This document shows, in pieces, positions 31,877 to 40,297 of a DNA stretch of 64,000 bases. The notes beneath the pieces were generated by a model. The model saw only the letters and a list, made by a program, of their open reading frames with translations, had not been told where the DNA came from and searched no databases. Source of the stretch: Chlamydia poikilotherma (GTDB lineage Bacteria; Chlamydiota; Chlamydiia; Chlamydiales; Chlamydiaceae); contig NZ_LS992154.1 in the NCBI RefSeq assembly GCF_900239975.1, forward strand, positions 558,001 through 622,000, read 5' to 3'. Numbering within the stretch: the stretch's first letter is position 1; each line of letters begins with the position of its first letter. The position numbers were made by a program, and so were the translations under genes.

Positions 31877-31949
31877 TGGACACGACAGGATTTGAACCTA
31901 TGACCCCCTGTGTGTAAGACAGGTGCTCTAACCGCTGAGCTACGCATCC
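31877..31949 (-). tRNA. tRNA-Val (TAC)
   Basis: The 73-nt gene has acceptor GGATGCG/CGTGTCC (with two G-T pairs), anticodon loop CTTACAC (anticodon TAC), T-loop TTCAAAT and discriminator A. It comes first in the pair with tRNA-Asp. Confidence 0.95.
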
Positions 31950-32129
31950 AAACAAGATTAGGTGTATACATTAACAGAAGAAATAGTTTAATCACAACCA
32001 TTTTTACTCCGATAATGAAGAAAGCTCACTATTCTAAGTGAATGCTAGAGAAATTAATCTTATTTTCGCCCTCAAAGAGATATAAAGGCATATTTTCCGT
32101 ATATCTTAGTTAGATAAGAATGATCTATA

Positions 32130-32159
32130 TATAAGAAACTAGGGCCACAGGTTGGCCCT
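32130..32159 (-). terminator. Terminator of the first surE gene
   Basis: A 7-bp stem (AGGGCCA with TGGCCCT, 32141-32147 with 32153-32159) lies 20 bases after the stop. On the minus strand a T-rich stretch follows it. Confidence 0.6.
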
Positions 32160-32178
32160 AAAAACAAGAATCTAGAGA

Positions 32179-33123
32179 TTATTTTCTCATAGCAATAGTA
32201 TTGGCAAAATTATGAAATCCTGCTTGTAATTGTTGAAATTCTGATTCACTAGTTAAAGCTAGTGGAGAATTTCTTACCAATAAAGGAACTACTGTAACAT
32301 AGTTATCCAAAAGAGAGCGGCATTCATCAGAAATATCTTCATCTGTTACTATCTGACAATCACTTAGAGAAAAGCTCTTGCGTTTACCATCGCTGCTTAA
32401 GAGTTTGGGTAAACCGCAAGCAAATTCTTTCCCTGTAGCAACAAGTCGCATTCCTTTCCAGGCCTCATTACGTTCACTAGCAGGAAAATTGACATTAAAA
32501 CCTGTAAGAATAGGAAAGGGAATTGATAAAGCATATAATGATAGCTTTTTCAATAGTTCAGGAGCAGAATCTTCTTGAAAGAAGGATATATGTTGCTCTT
32601 GAGAAAATGCTATTGCAGGAATGCCTGATAAAATAGCTTCCATAGCTGCGCCAGCAGTTCCGGAATAAAAGATAGTTCTTCCCGCATTAGATCCGTGATT
32701 GATTCCCGATAATACGAGATCAGGTAAAGAATCGCGGAATAAATCACCCAAGGCAAGTTTCACACAATCTACAGGAGTCCCAGAAACAGACCAAGCACCT
32801 GCAACAGGTTGTGGATAATCAACATTTTCGATAGAGACCGGTTGTGTGTAGGAAAATGACATGCTTTTTGCAGACTGCTCTGTAGCGGGAGCTACTATAT
32901 ATAAATCCGCAAAATCAGCTTTTAATAAATTGGCGACTAAAAGACTCATTCCTTTCGCCGAAATACCATCGTCATTGGTTAATAAAATCTTAATTCTTTT
33001 TTTGCTCTGATCAGACTTCTCTGAAATACTAAGCGCTCTTTCTTTAGAGAAAGCAGTTGTTAGTGGGAAGCATAGTAATAACGCGCAAAAAAGATATTGA
33101 ATTCTAAAAAAATGAATTTTCAT
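32179..33123 (-). CDS. surE: SurE-type nucleotidase with N-terminal signal peptide (copy 1)
   Basis: The 314-residue product is SurE: LLTNDDGI with the metal-binding Asp pair near residue 50, and SGINHGSN further on. SurE removes phosphate from nucleoside 5'/3'-monophosphates. SurE is normally cytosolic and about 250-280 residues long. This copy has about 42 extra N-terminal residues forming a signal peptide ([18 protein letters not shown], cleavage likely near TTAFS), so it is probably periplasmic. The body is nearly identical to copy 2 (33423-34262): 519 bp differ at one base by eye. The last 14 residues differ between copies. Confidence 0.9.
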   Translation of the reverse strand: MKIHFFRIQYLFCALLLCFPLTTAFSKERALSISEKSDQSKKRIKILLTNDDGISAKGMSLLVANLLKADFADLYIVAPATEQSAKSMSFSYTQPVSIENVDYPQPVAGAWSVSGTPVDCVKLALGDLFRDSLPDLVLSGINHGSNAGRTIFYSGTAGAAMEAILSGIPAIAFSQEQHISFFQEDSAPELLKKLSLYALSIPFPILTGFNVNFPASERNEAWKGMRLVATGKEFACGLPKLLSSDGKRKSFSLSDCQIVTDEDISDECRSLLDNYVTVVPLLVRNSPLALTSESEFQQLQAGFHNFANTIAMRK

Positions 33124-33422
33124 AAAAAATACTTGGTTAGACTATCTAGGGCACAAAAAATAAACAGATGGAATCATAAATAGCCACGGTAAAATATCTG
33201 TATAATATTTAAAAAATTAATTTACGGGAGGACAAGAAGACTTATAAAGCACTTATGCATTGTGAGAAATGCTACAACACCCATTTCTTATATGAAATAC
33301 AAGTCAAGATCTATGCTAGAAACGAGACACGCATATTTTTGGTTAAAGAATTTATGAAGTAGATAATCTTAAACGACCCTGAAAGTGGTTTTCTATCGGA
33401 AATACCTACCCCATCATTCATT
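33124..33422. other. Gap between the two surE copies
   Basis: 299 bases lie between the duplicated genes. I see no clear gene. A 35-codon plus-strand ORF from ATG 33253 (MHCEKCYNTHF at its start) has no convincing ribosome site. The promoter of copy 1 should be here. No direct repeat marking the duplication edge was found by eye. Confidence 0.4.
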
Positions 33423-34262
33423 TTAGACATCAGATAATCTAGTGTTAGCTTCAGAACCAATAAACTCTTCGAAATTTTCCTGTAGTTGTTGAAATTCTGA
33501 TTCACTAGTTAAAGCTAGTGGAGAATTTCTTACCAATAAAGGAACTACTGTAATATAGTTATCCAAAATAGAGCGGCATTCATCAGAAATATCTTCATCT
33601 ATTACCATCTGACAATCACTTAGAGAAAAGCTCTTGCGTTTACCATCGCTGCTTAAGAGTTTGGGTAAACCGCAAGCAAATTCTTTCCCTGTAGCAACAA
33701 GTCGCATTCCTTTCCAGGCCTCATTACGTTCACTAGCAGGAAAATTGACATTAAAACCTGTAAGAATAGGAAAGGGAATTGATAAAGCATATAATGATAG
33801 CTTTTTCAATAGTTCAGGAGCAGAATCTTCTTGAAAGAAGGATATATGTTGCTCTTGAGAAAATGCTATTGCAGGAATGCCTGATAAAATAGCTTCCATA
33901 GCTGCGCCAGCAGTTCCGGAATAAAAGATATTTCTTCCCGCATTAGATCCGTGATTGATTCCCGATAATACGAGATCAGGTAAAGAATCGCGGAATAAAT
34001 CACCCAAGGCAAGTTTCACACAATCTACAGGAGTCCCAGAAACAGACCAAGCACCTGCAACAGGTTGTGGATAATCAACATTTTCGATAGAGACCGGTTG
34101 TGTGTAGGAAAATGACATGCTTTTTCCTGATTGTTCTATACTCGGAGCTACTATATATAAATCCGCAAAATCAGCTTTTAGTAAATTGGCAACTAAAAGA
34201 CTCATTCCTTTCGCCGAAATACCATCATCATTAGTTAATAGAATCTTTAATCTTTTGTTCAT
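33423..34262 (-). CDS. surE: SurE-type 5'/3'-nucleotidase (copy 2, cytosolic form)
   Basis: The 279-residue protein starts [15 protein letters not shown] directly before the SurE core, the normal layout for the cytosolic nucleotidase, and keeps the NDD and SGINHGSN active-site motifs. It is a near copy of the exported form at 32179-33123. Aligned without gaps from about 32230-32996 to 33486-34252 (offset 1256), the middle is almost identical and differences gather at the two ends. This looks like recent duplication or gene conversion. A TtcA-like gene lies upstream on the same strand. Confidence 0.93.
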   Translation of the reverse strand: MNKRLKILLTNDDGISAKGMSLLVANLLKADFADLYIVAPSIEQSGKSMSFSYTQPVSIENVDYPQPVAGAWSVSGTPVDCVKLALGDLFRDSLPDLVLSGINHGSNAGRNIFYSGTAGAAMEAILSGIPAIAFSQEQHISFFQEDSAPELLKKLSLYALSIPFPILTGFNVNFPASERNEAWKGMRLVATGKEFACGLPKLLSSDGKRKSFSLSDCQMVIDEDISDECRSILDNYITVVPLLVRNSPLALTSESEFQQLQENFEEFIGSEANTRLSDV

Positions 34263-34326
34263 AGAATTACCGAGAAAATAAATCTTACTATAAATGTTTT
34301 AGTAAGACTAATCTATAAAAATATGT

Positions 34327-35070
34327 TTAATTGGTTTTAATTTTTTGTGCTTTTGACAGCCCTTGTTGTTCAATTGCTAAAGCAATGTTATGTCGTGCTT
34401 GAGGGAAAACATCTTCTAACAACTTTAAAGCAGCCTCTGTTTTTGTTCTTAAAGAGACAACAGGACAACGACAGGTAACACGAGCAAAGCCACTTTCTTT
34501 AGCAAATTTACGTATCCATGATTCACGGGTAAGAATCAAAGGACGTAAAATTGTAATATTAAAATGTATCATATCTACAACGGGTAGCATCCCTGCAAAC
34601 TCTGCTTTATGTAAAAGATTCATTAAAGCTGTTTGCACCACATCATCTCGATGATGCCCAAAAGCTACTGCTGTAGCTCCTATTTCTTTTGCTGCTTGAA
34701 AAAGTAGTCGTCTTCTAACCTGAGAACATGAGTAGCATTCTGGAATCTCGGGATCATAAGGAGAAGTTATAGAGGTAAAGGGGACCTGAATTTTATCACA
34801 AATATTTGCTAAATATTTCTGGCTAACTTCTGCACCACACGAATATTTCCCACCGATATTAACGGCATAAAGATCAAGTTCAGGAAAACCTCTTCCTGAA
34901 ATTGCCTTGAGCATCAAAAGTAACGAAAGGCTATCTTTACCGCCACTAAGAGCCACAACAATCTTAGTGTGATTTTCTAGCATAGAATAAGTATATAAAG
35001 CTTTGCGCACCAAACTTTCTATGCGTTTGCCTGTTTTAATCCAAGGTGGATGTAAGTGCAGAATAGACAT
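34327..35070 (-). CDS. PP-loop ATPase, TtcA-like tRNA thiolation protein
   Basis: The 247-residue protein has the PP-loop SGGKDSLSLL at about residue 40, which binds ATP. It also has the TtcA-type CYSCSQVRRR (CxxC followed by Arg-rich helix), and GHHRDDVVQT. TtcA makes 2-thiocytidine at tRNA position 32 using an iron-sulfur cluster. The second Cys site here is CRCPV, a reduced form of the usual motif, so the exact tRNA target is open; TilS is less likely because the CxxC-Arg segment is TtcA-type. It lies 64 bases upstream of surE copy 2 on the same strand. Confidence 0.75.
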   Translation of the reverse strand: MSILHLHPPWIKTGKRIESLVRKALYTYSMLENHTKIVVALSGGKDSLSLLLMLKAISGRGFPELDLYAVNIGGKYSCGAEVSQKYLANICDKIQVPFTSITSPYDPEIPECYSCSQVRRRLLFQAAKEIGATAVAFGHHRDDVVQTALMNLLHKAEFAGMLPVVDMIHFNITILRPLILTRESWIRKFAKESGFARVTCRCPVVSLRTKTEAALKLLEDVFPQARHNIALAIEQQGLSKAQKIKTN

Positions 35071-35197
35071 AGAAAAATAGTAAAAGGATAGAACAAAGCT
35101 TGCAATACAATCTTAGTTTATAGGAAAACTTATAATTGGTTTTTATCCTTATCTTATTTAAACTTTCCTTTAAACGATTCGCTTTGAAAAGGATTAC

Positions 35198-35683
35198 ATG
35201 TCAAAAAAAGTTAATAGAAATGATCCATGCCCATGCGGTTCTAATAAAAAATATAAGCAATGCTGTCTTGCTAAAGATAGTCAACCTGTACGTTATACTT
35301 CTGAGGGTAAGTTCAAATTTTCTGCGGAAGTTCTTACTTCAGGTCAAGAAGGGGATAGTTGTACACAACTATTTCAACGTCTATCTGAAAGATTAACATC
35401 TGAGCAAAAGCAAGCGATTGATAAATATCACGAGATTACAAAGAACAAAACAGCACCTGGGAAAAAAACTGTTAAAAAAGCTCAAACTAAAGAAGATCGT
35501 TTGGTTTCAGAGCAACTTAAAAAGCATAATTTTCAAGTTATGGAGACGAATCTTTCTGCAGAGCATTCGATTGGACAAGCTAATCAGGACACAAGTTTTG
35601 TTTCTGAAGACTTTATTCCTACACAAGAAGACTATCGCATATCAGAAAATACTGATTCTGACTTGGAAGAAAATAACCAATAG
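35198..35683 (+). CDS. SEC-C motif protein
   Basis: The 161-residue protein opens with a SEC-C zinc-binding motif, NDPCPCGSNKKYKQCC, the same motif that ends many SecA proteins and can bind SecB or ribosome-related partners. The rest is polar, lysine- and glutamate-rich, without a recognised domain, and ends in an acidic tail. No membrane segment is seen. It stands alone upstream of the tRNA-Thr/Tyr pair. The role is unknown beyond metal binding. Confidence 0.8.
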   Translation: MSKKVNRNDPCPCGSNKKYKQCCLAKDSQPVRYTSEGKFKFSAEVLTSGQEGDSCTQLFQRLSERLTSEQKQAIDKYHEITKNKTAPGKKTVKKAQTKEDRLVSEQLKKHNFQVMETNLSAEHSIGQANQDTSFVSEDFIPTQEDYRISENTDSDLEENNQ

Positions 35684-35750
35684 CGTATAAATTGATTTCC
35701 TATTGATTAATAATGTTTTCTCTTCAAACAATAGGTTTCCCAAGTTTTTC

Positions 35751-35823
35751 GCTGGAGTAGCTCAATTGGCAGAGCATTCGATTTGTAATCGAACGGTTGA
35801 GGGTTCAAGTCCTTTCTCCAGCA
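35751..35823 (+). tRNA. tRNA-Thr (TGT)
   Basis: The 73-nt gene has acceptor GCTGGAG/CTCCAGC, anticodon loop TTTGTAA (anticodon TGT), T-loop TTCAAGT and discriminator A. Confidence 0.95.
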
Positions 35824-35829
35824 TTTTTT

Positions 35830-35912
35830 GGGGGTGTCGCATAGCGGTCAATTGCATCGGACTGTAAATCCGACTCCTTACGGATACGTTGGTTCAAATC
35901 CAGCCACCCCCA
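35830..35912 (+). tRNA. tRNA-Tyr (GTA)
   Basis: The 83-nt gene has acceptor GGGGGTG/CACCCCC, anticodon loop CTGTAAA (anticodon GTA), and the long variable arm of tRNA-Tyr. It lies six bases after tRNA-Thr and is followed by a T-run. Confidence 0.95.
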
Positions 35913-36061
35913 ACCTCTTTTTTATTCCCTTCTCTTTTTTATTACCAATTTAATTATTAAAAGTTAATTTATTTTAAAATAAATAAACTAAACATATTAA
36001 AATTGACCAATATTTTATTATCTGATTTTTATTAGAAAAAATTGGAATAATAAAATAATAA

Positions 36062-36901
36062 ATGAATACTTCTAATTCTAATGATAATAATGACTGCTAT
36101 TTCTATGTAGATTCTACTTTAGAAGGTAACGTTGTTGCCGGAAATGTACAAACGAACGACACCAAAGCTGATTCGATAGTTTCTACAAATAGCTTTTCTG
36201 TAACAGCACCAGGGCATGCTTCTTTCAAAGGAGCCATAAATGTTTCCGGTCTTACATCAGCTACTTCACTTAACATACAGAATCAACAGGGGAATGCTTC
36301 TATAGATTTGCATGGCAATAGACTGAGTAACGTAGCTCGACCTACTCATGATTCTTCACCAGTTCCAGCAAATTACATACGTTCACCTGAATATTTTTTC
36401 TGCTCACTTGCTGAATTCGGAAGAATCAATGTTAATACAGCGGATCCTATTCAGATTATAGGTCCAGATAGAACGGTGTATCAATCACAAAATATTTTTT
36501 CTCATATAAGGTTCGTTGATTACAAAAAAGGAAGCAATTCCAAAGTTAGACATCCAGGAACTCGCTGGGTACAATTACTCAGCAAAGGGGTCTATATGAT
36601 AGATTACGGAATTAATAAGCGTTGGGGCTGGAACAACGGCTGGGGAGGAGATATTTACCTAGAAAACGCTGCTGGTATCGTTTATAGCAAAAACAATATC
36701 TATAGCGGGGGAGGTTATGCAGACCAAGCAGCTTTAAGCACATCAATACATTTCACACATGTTCCCTCAGATCCGAATGCCAACGTTTCTAATTCGAATA
36801 ACGTAGGAAAATCTCTATTCTCTGCACGTTTGATAGAAAATACTGCGGTATTAACCGGGTTCTATTTCGGTCTCATTTTTTACCCAGAGGATCGCTCATA
36901 G
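36062..36901 (+). CDS. Tail-fibre/Pgp3-like protein 1
   Basis: No known family member of clear function is recognised. The 279-residue product has a low-complexity, Asn/Thr/Ser-rich N-terminal part with beta-rich spacing (residues 10-80). A hinge motif IDLHGNRLSNVARP follows (81-94), resembling the phage tail-fibre pattern NIDM-x-x-H-x-I-x-x-LA-x-P. A C-terminal beta-rich domain (about 150-279) has GVYMIDYG and ends TGFYFGLIFYP. There is no signal peptide or membrane segment. It is first of three tandem genes with gaps of 2 and 6 bases, directly after the tRNA pair. No ribosome site is clear before its ATG. Confidence 0.6.
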   Translation: MNTSNSNDNNDCYFYVDSTLEGNVVAGNVQTNDTKADSIVSTNSFSVTAPGHASFKGAINVSGLTSATSLNIQNQQGNASIDLHGNRLSNVARPTHDSSPVPANYIRSPEYFFCSLAEFGRINVNTADPIQIIGPDRTVYQSQNIFSHIRFVDYKKGSNSKVRHPGTRWVQLLSKGVYMIDYGINKRWGWNNGWGGDIYLENAAGIVYSKNNIYSGGGYADQAALSTSIHFTHVPSDPNANVSNSNNVGKSLFSARLIENTAVLTGFYFGLIFYPEDRS

Positions 36902-36903
36902 CC

Positions 36904-37755
36904 ATGAACAATAAAAATAACGATATTTTAAGCTCTACCCCAGCAAATCCAGATAATAAAACTGTGGAAGCAGATGCAACAGGGGTAAAAGATCAAAATC
37001 TCTATTTAAACAATGCCACATTAAATATTGAGGGGAAATTAAACATCGAAGATCAGTTTAATGCTGACTCACTGACTGTACAAAAAGATGTCAACTCAAA
37101 TTGTGATTTCTTTATCGGTGGAAATCTTTCGGGAGAAGATAGTTGCTCATTAAAAGAAACTATCCTTAACGGAAGTATTACCGTCACATCTAATTCTAGT
37201 ACACAACCGCTTTTTAATAATATCGCGGATCCTGTTTCCCAACGTGATGCTATCACATTTAATTATTATAAAAAGAGTTGTGTTCAAGCTTACACTTGTT
37301 TTATAGATCATCGTGGCACATTTAGTCTCAAAAAAGATTCCTTAGTATATTTAAAAACACAATCTTCAAAGGATTTTGAAAATTACACCCCAATGTATCG
37401 AAACTATTTTTATGTTGATCCACAACATATTCGAATTCGAAGTCCAGGTATCTATCAGGTAACTTTTGAAATAACAAGAATGGGTGGACAACACTCTGGA
37501 AATGATGAGGTAAATTTATTCTTAAGATTAAATTCAGGTGGACAATCTGAGAATTTATGTACAGCAGATACTCGTGGACATTACAGGACAGATAGAACGT
37601 GCACCTCTCTATACGCCATTTTCTCTATTACAGATGTACCTAGTTCCAATTTACCCTCGGTCAGTGTCTTTACAGGGGGACATATAAACAGTATGTTTTC
37701 CTCTGTAAGCGTAATTTGGTTCCCATTTGCAGCAAGATTTTCCGAGGAGGATTAA
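36904..37755 (+). CDS. Tail-fibre/Pgp3-like protein 2
   Basis: The 283-residue paralog has an N-terminal beta stalk (residues 30-95, including DFFIGGNLS) and the hinge PLFNNIADP...DAITFNYY (102-122). A C-terminal domain starts near GIYQVTFEI and includes NLFLRLNSGG and IWFPFAARF. The C-terminal strand order looks like a TNF/C1q-type jelly roll and is close to the C-terminal domain of the chlamydial plasmid protein Pgp3 (from memory of its sequence). A GAGG lies 14 bases before its ATG, in the end of gene 1. It is transcribed with its two neighbours. The function and location are inferred only. Confidence 0.6.
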   Translation: MNNKNNDILSSTPANPDNKTVEADATGVKDQNLYLNNATLNIEGKLNIEDQFNADSLTVQKDVNSNCDFFIGGNLSGEDSCSLKETILNGSITVTSNSSTQPLFNNIADPVSQRDAITFNYYKKSCVQAYTCFIDHRGTFSLKKDSLVYLKTQSSKDFENYTPMYRNYFYVDPQHIRIRSPGIYQVTFEITRMGGQHSGNDEVNLFLRLNSGGQSENLCTADTRGHYRTDRTCTSLYAIFSITDVPSSNLPSVSVFTGGHINSMFSSVSVIWFPFAARFSEED

Positions 37756-37761
37756 AACACT

Positions 37762-38577
37762 ATGTCAACACCTAAAACTAATATCAGCTTCCCTACATTT
37801 GTTCGTTTTAATATCTACTCTAAAGACTTATCAAATGACAAAAAAACCCGAGCTCTTACTGTAAAGGATAACATAACATCAAAGAACACCACTGTTACTA
37901 ATCTGACTTGCACTGCAGGAAAACTTAACTGCAGTCAAGATCTATTTGTCGGTGGAAATATGAATATTAAAATTGGAGCTAATCAAAAGATAGATTTCTA
38001 CGGAAGAGTAAATCTAACAAACCATACTGTGAGATATGCCAATGGACTTAGTAATAATCAGGAGTATAACCAGCAGTATGTTTCCTATGGACGCTTTAAA
38101 CAAACAAGAACCTCTGTTTCTATGCGTTCAGGAACTTCAGGGGGACATGTAAAAACAGGAGATGTAAAGGGGGGGCCTTGGGATATTCCTTGGAATAGAT
38201 TTGATCTGCAAACTAGTCAGATGGAAATTCCTAATTTCTATATTAGCTCAGGTAAACCTGCAGAATTACACTTTCAAGCAAGTTCATCTAATCCCAAGCT
38301 TTTCCGAATTACAGTCATTATGGCAAAACATAGAGGATGGTTAGATAATGGAATAGGCGGCGAGTGTCTCTTAATGGCCGTAGTTGGAGGAAGGAAGATA
38401 TTTTTACAAGGTTCTACATGTTCATCAACAAGTTACTACAGAGCTAAACCTATGAAATGGGTTGCAACTACATACTTTGCCACACAAAATGGGTTCTTCG
38501 TATTGAGAAACTTAAGTTATTGGTGGCGTGCTGCTTCATTTTCTTGGAATGTAGTTCAGCTACCTTATTTTAGATAA
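37762..38577 (+). CDS. Tail-fibre/Pgp3-like protein 3
   Basis: The 271-residue paralog has a short basic start and a beta-rich stalk with DLFVGGNMNI, which matches DFFIGGNLS of protein 2 in position and spacing. A C-terminal domain has LFRITVIMAKHRGW and ends FSWNVVQLPYF. The hinge region is diverged (residues 76-100). GAGGAGG before the ATG gives a ribosome site. It ends the three-gene operon, followed by a strong terminator. Its role is unknown; the stalk plus jelly-roll-like head suggests a trimeric binding protein. Confidence 0.58.
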   Translation: MSTPKTNISFPTFVRFNIYSKDLSNDKKTRALTVKDNITSKNTTVTNLTCTAGKLNCSQDLFVGGNMNIKIGANQKIDFYGRVNLTNHTVRYANGLSNNQEYNQQYVSYGRFKQTRTSVSMRSGTSGGHVKTGDVKGGPWDIPWNRFDLQTSQMEIPNFYISSGKPAELHFQASSSNPKLFRITVIMAKHRGWLDNGIGGECLLMAVVGGRKIFLQGSTCSSTSYYRAKPMKWVATTYFATQNGFFVLRNLSYWWRAASFSWNVVQLPYFR

Positions 38578-38595
38578 AATATTGAACTACAATTT

Positions 38596-38633
38596 TGCCC
38601 GGTAAAACTTATTCTCCGGGCACTTTTTTTATT
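38596..38633. terminator. Terminator after the tail-fibre-like cluster, overlapping the rimO end
   Basis: A 7-bp GC-rich stem (38596-38602 with 38616-38622) followed by CTTTTTTT lies 19 bases after gene 3. Its right half includes the last codons of rimO on the other strand. It can act in both directions. Confidence 0.8.
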
Positions 38634-39991
38634 ACTCGACCAACAAGATCATAACCTACATAACCTGTAATCTCGATTAAATAACGCTCTCCGAATCCTG
38701 AAACCAAACGCGCTTCATTAACAATAATACAAGGATCAACTTCAGGAGCTTGTCCATAAAAACGAGCTGTTAATAAGAGTTCGCTATCAGGGTGATATCC
38801 ATCAATAACAGCCTCAACAATCTGTCCAACAAGTTGTTTGTTATGCCTCTCGACATTTTTCTTTTGTATTTGAGAAAGAATCTTGAGCCTTTTTGATTTT
38901 ACTCTCTGAGGTATTTGCTCAGGCATTTTCGCAGCTACAGAACCTTCTTCTTGAGAATAAGAAAATATTCCCAAATTATCGATCCATCCTTCACCAACAA
39001 AATCTACAAGATCTTGAAACTCCTCATCGGTCTCTCCAGGAAAACCGACGATAAATGAAGAGCGGATATAAATATGTGGAATACGTGTGCGTAGCTTAGT
39101 TAATAAATCTAAAATTTGTTCTTTAGATGTTGTTCTCAACATATTTTTTAAAACGCGATTATTAATATGTTGTAGAGGAATATCCACATAGGGGAGTAAA
39201 CGAGGATCGCTTTCCATAAGATCAATAATCGTGTCATCAACTTCATCGGGATATAGATAGAGCATACGAATCCAATAATCCCCAGGCTCTTTGAGCATCT
39301 CCTTTAATACACTGTCCAAACAAGATTTGCGGTCTGTTGAGAGATCTTTACCATAATCACCCAAATCCTGAGCAATTAAAATGATCTCTTTAACCCCCAT
39401 CTTTAATAATAGGCGAAATTCTTTAATAATTTGATCTAGGGATTTACTTCTTAAACCGCCCTTAATCGTTGGAATAATGCAAAAAGCACAACGTTTACGA
39501 CATCCCTCAGCTATTTTTAAATAAGCATAGTGCTTGGGCGTTGATAGTTTTCTAGGGATCTCTCCCATTTCCAAATAACTTTTCGAAGATAACTTTTCTC
39601 CTGCTTCCTTAGATTCAATCGCAGATAGGATATGTTCTACATCTCCAGAACCTAAAACATAATGTATATAGGGAAGCCACGGCTTTAATTCCTCTTTGTG
39701 CTTAGATACCATACAACCAGTTAATATAATCTTCGCATCTTCTTTTTTTGCTTTAATTATACGTTGAAGATAATCTATGGATTCATCCCGAGCTGCTTTT
39801 AAAAAAGCACAGGTATTCAAAATTAAATAATCAGCTTCCTGAAGCATTTCTGTAGCTTCATAACCGGCTTTCAATAAGATGCCGAGCATTACCTCACTGT
39901 CTACAAGATTTCTAGAACATCCCAAACTAATAAAATGAATTTTATTTTTTGAAGTTGCCTGGTTAAAAAAAACCTGTTCTTTAGTCGCCAT
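38609..39991 (-). CDS. rimO: Ribosomal protein S12 methylthiotransferase RimO
   Basis: The 460-residue protein has the N-terminal cluster-binding domain (ISLGCSRNLVDSE, NTCAF, TGCM), the radical-SAM motif GCRKRCAFCIIP (CxxxCxxC) and a C-terminal TRAM domain. The CSRNLVDSE start is the RimO, rather than MiaB, form. The enzyme adds a methylthio group to an Asp of ribosomal protein S12. Start ATG 39991 is about 100 bases from the divergent rpmG. Confidence 0.93.
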   Translation of the reverse strand: MATKEQVFFNQATSKNKIHFISLGCSRNLVDSEVMLGILLKAGYEATEMLQEADYLILNTCAFLKAARDESIDYLQRIIKAKKEDAKIILTGCMVSKHKEELKPWLPYIHYVLGSGDVEHILSAIESKEAGEKLSSKSYLEMGEIPRKLSTPKHYAYLKIAEGCRKRCAFCIIPTIKGGLRSKSLDQIIKEFRLLLKMGVKEIILIAQDLGDYGKDLSTDRKSCLDSVLKEMLKEPGDYWIRMLYLYPDEVDDTIIDLMESDPRLLPYVDIPLQHINNRVLKNMLRTTSKEQILDLLTKLRTRIPHIYIRSSFIVGFPGETDEEFQDLVDFVGEGWIDNLGIFSYSQEEGSVAAKMPEQIPQRVKSKRLKILSQIQKKNVERHNKQLVGQIVEAVIDGYHPDSELLLTARFYGQAPEVDPCIIVNEARLVSGFGERYLIEITGYVGYDLVGRVIKKVPGE

Positions 39992-40090
39992 GAAAATTCT
40001 CTTCTAAATTATGGGGAAGTTTTCTTGATTCTTTTTGAAAATAAATATAGTATCATAAGCGATTTATCATTTTCTTAAAAGGATTCATCA

Positions 40091-40249
40091 ATGGCTAGTA
40101 AGAATCGTGAAATCATTAAATTAAAAAGTTCTGAAAGTTCCGATATGTACTGGACTGTTAAAAACAAAAGAAAAACAACAGGTCGACTAGAACTCAAAAA
40201 ATATGATAGAAAACTGCGTAGGCACGTAATTTTCAAAGAAGCTAAGTAA
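40091..40249 (+). CDS. rpmG: 50S ribosomal protein L33
   Basis: A 52-residue ORF too short for standard ORF lists encodes MASKNREIIKLKSSESS, then YWTVKNKRKTTGRLELKKYD, and ends RRHVIFKEAK. This is clearly L33 of the zinc-free (C-minus) type, since no cysteine is present. AAAAGG lies nine bases upstream. It is divergent from rimO and followed 48 bases later by the exporter permease gene. Confidence 0.96.
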   Translation: MASKNREIIKLKSSESSDMYWTVKNKRKTTGRLELKKYDRKLRRHVIFKEAK

Positions 40250-40297
40250 AATATTTTATTTACCTGCTAGCTTCTATTCTAAGTTGTTGAGTAGGTC

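Noticed and set aside
33253..33360. 35-codon plus-strand ORF with a CEKC motif between the surE copies
   Set aside because: No convincing ribosome site, too short to judge, and no recognised family; listed only in the gap entry.
32378..33834. Two identical 66-codon plus-strand ORFs (32378-32578 and 33634-33834)
   Set aside because: They are shadows of the duplicated surE genes and are identical only because the surE copies are.
36062..38577. Prophage
   Set aside because: The three proteins look fibre-like, but there are no phage capsid, replication, integrase or lysis genes and no visible attachment repeats.
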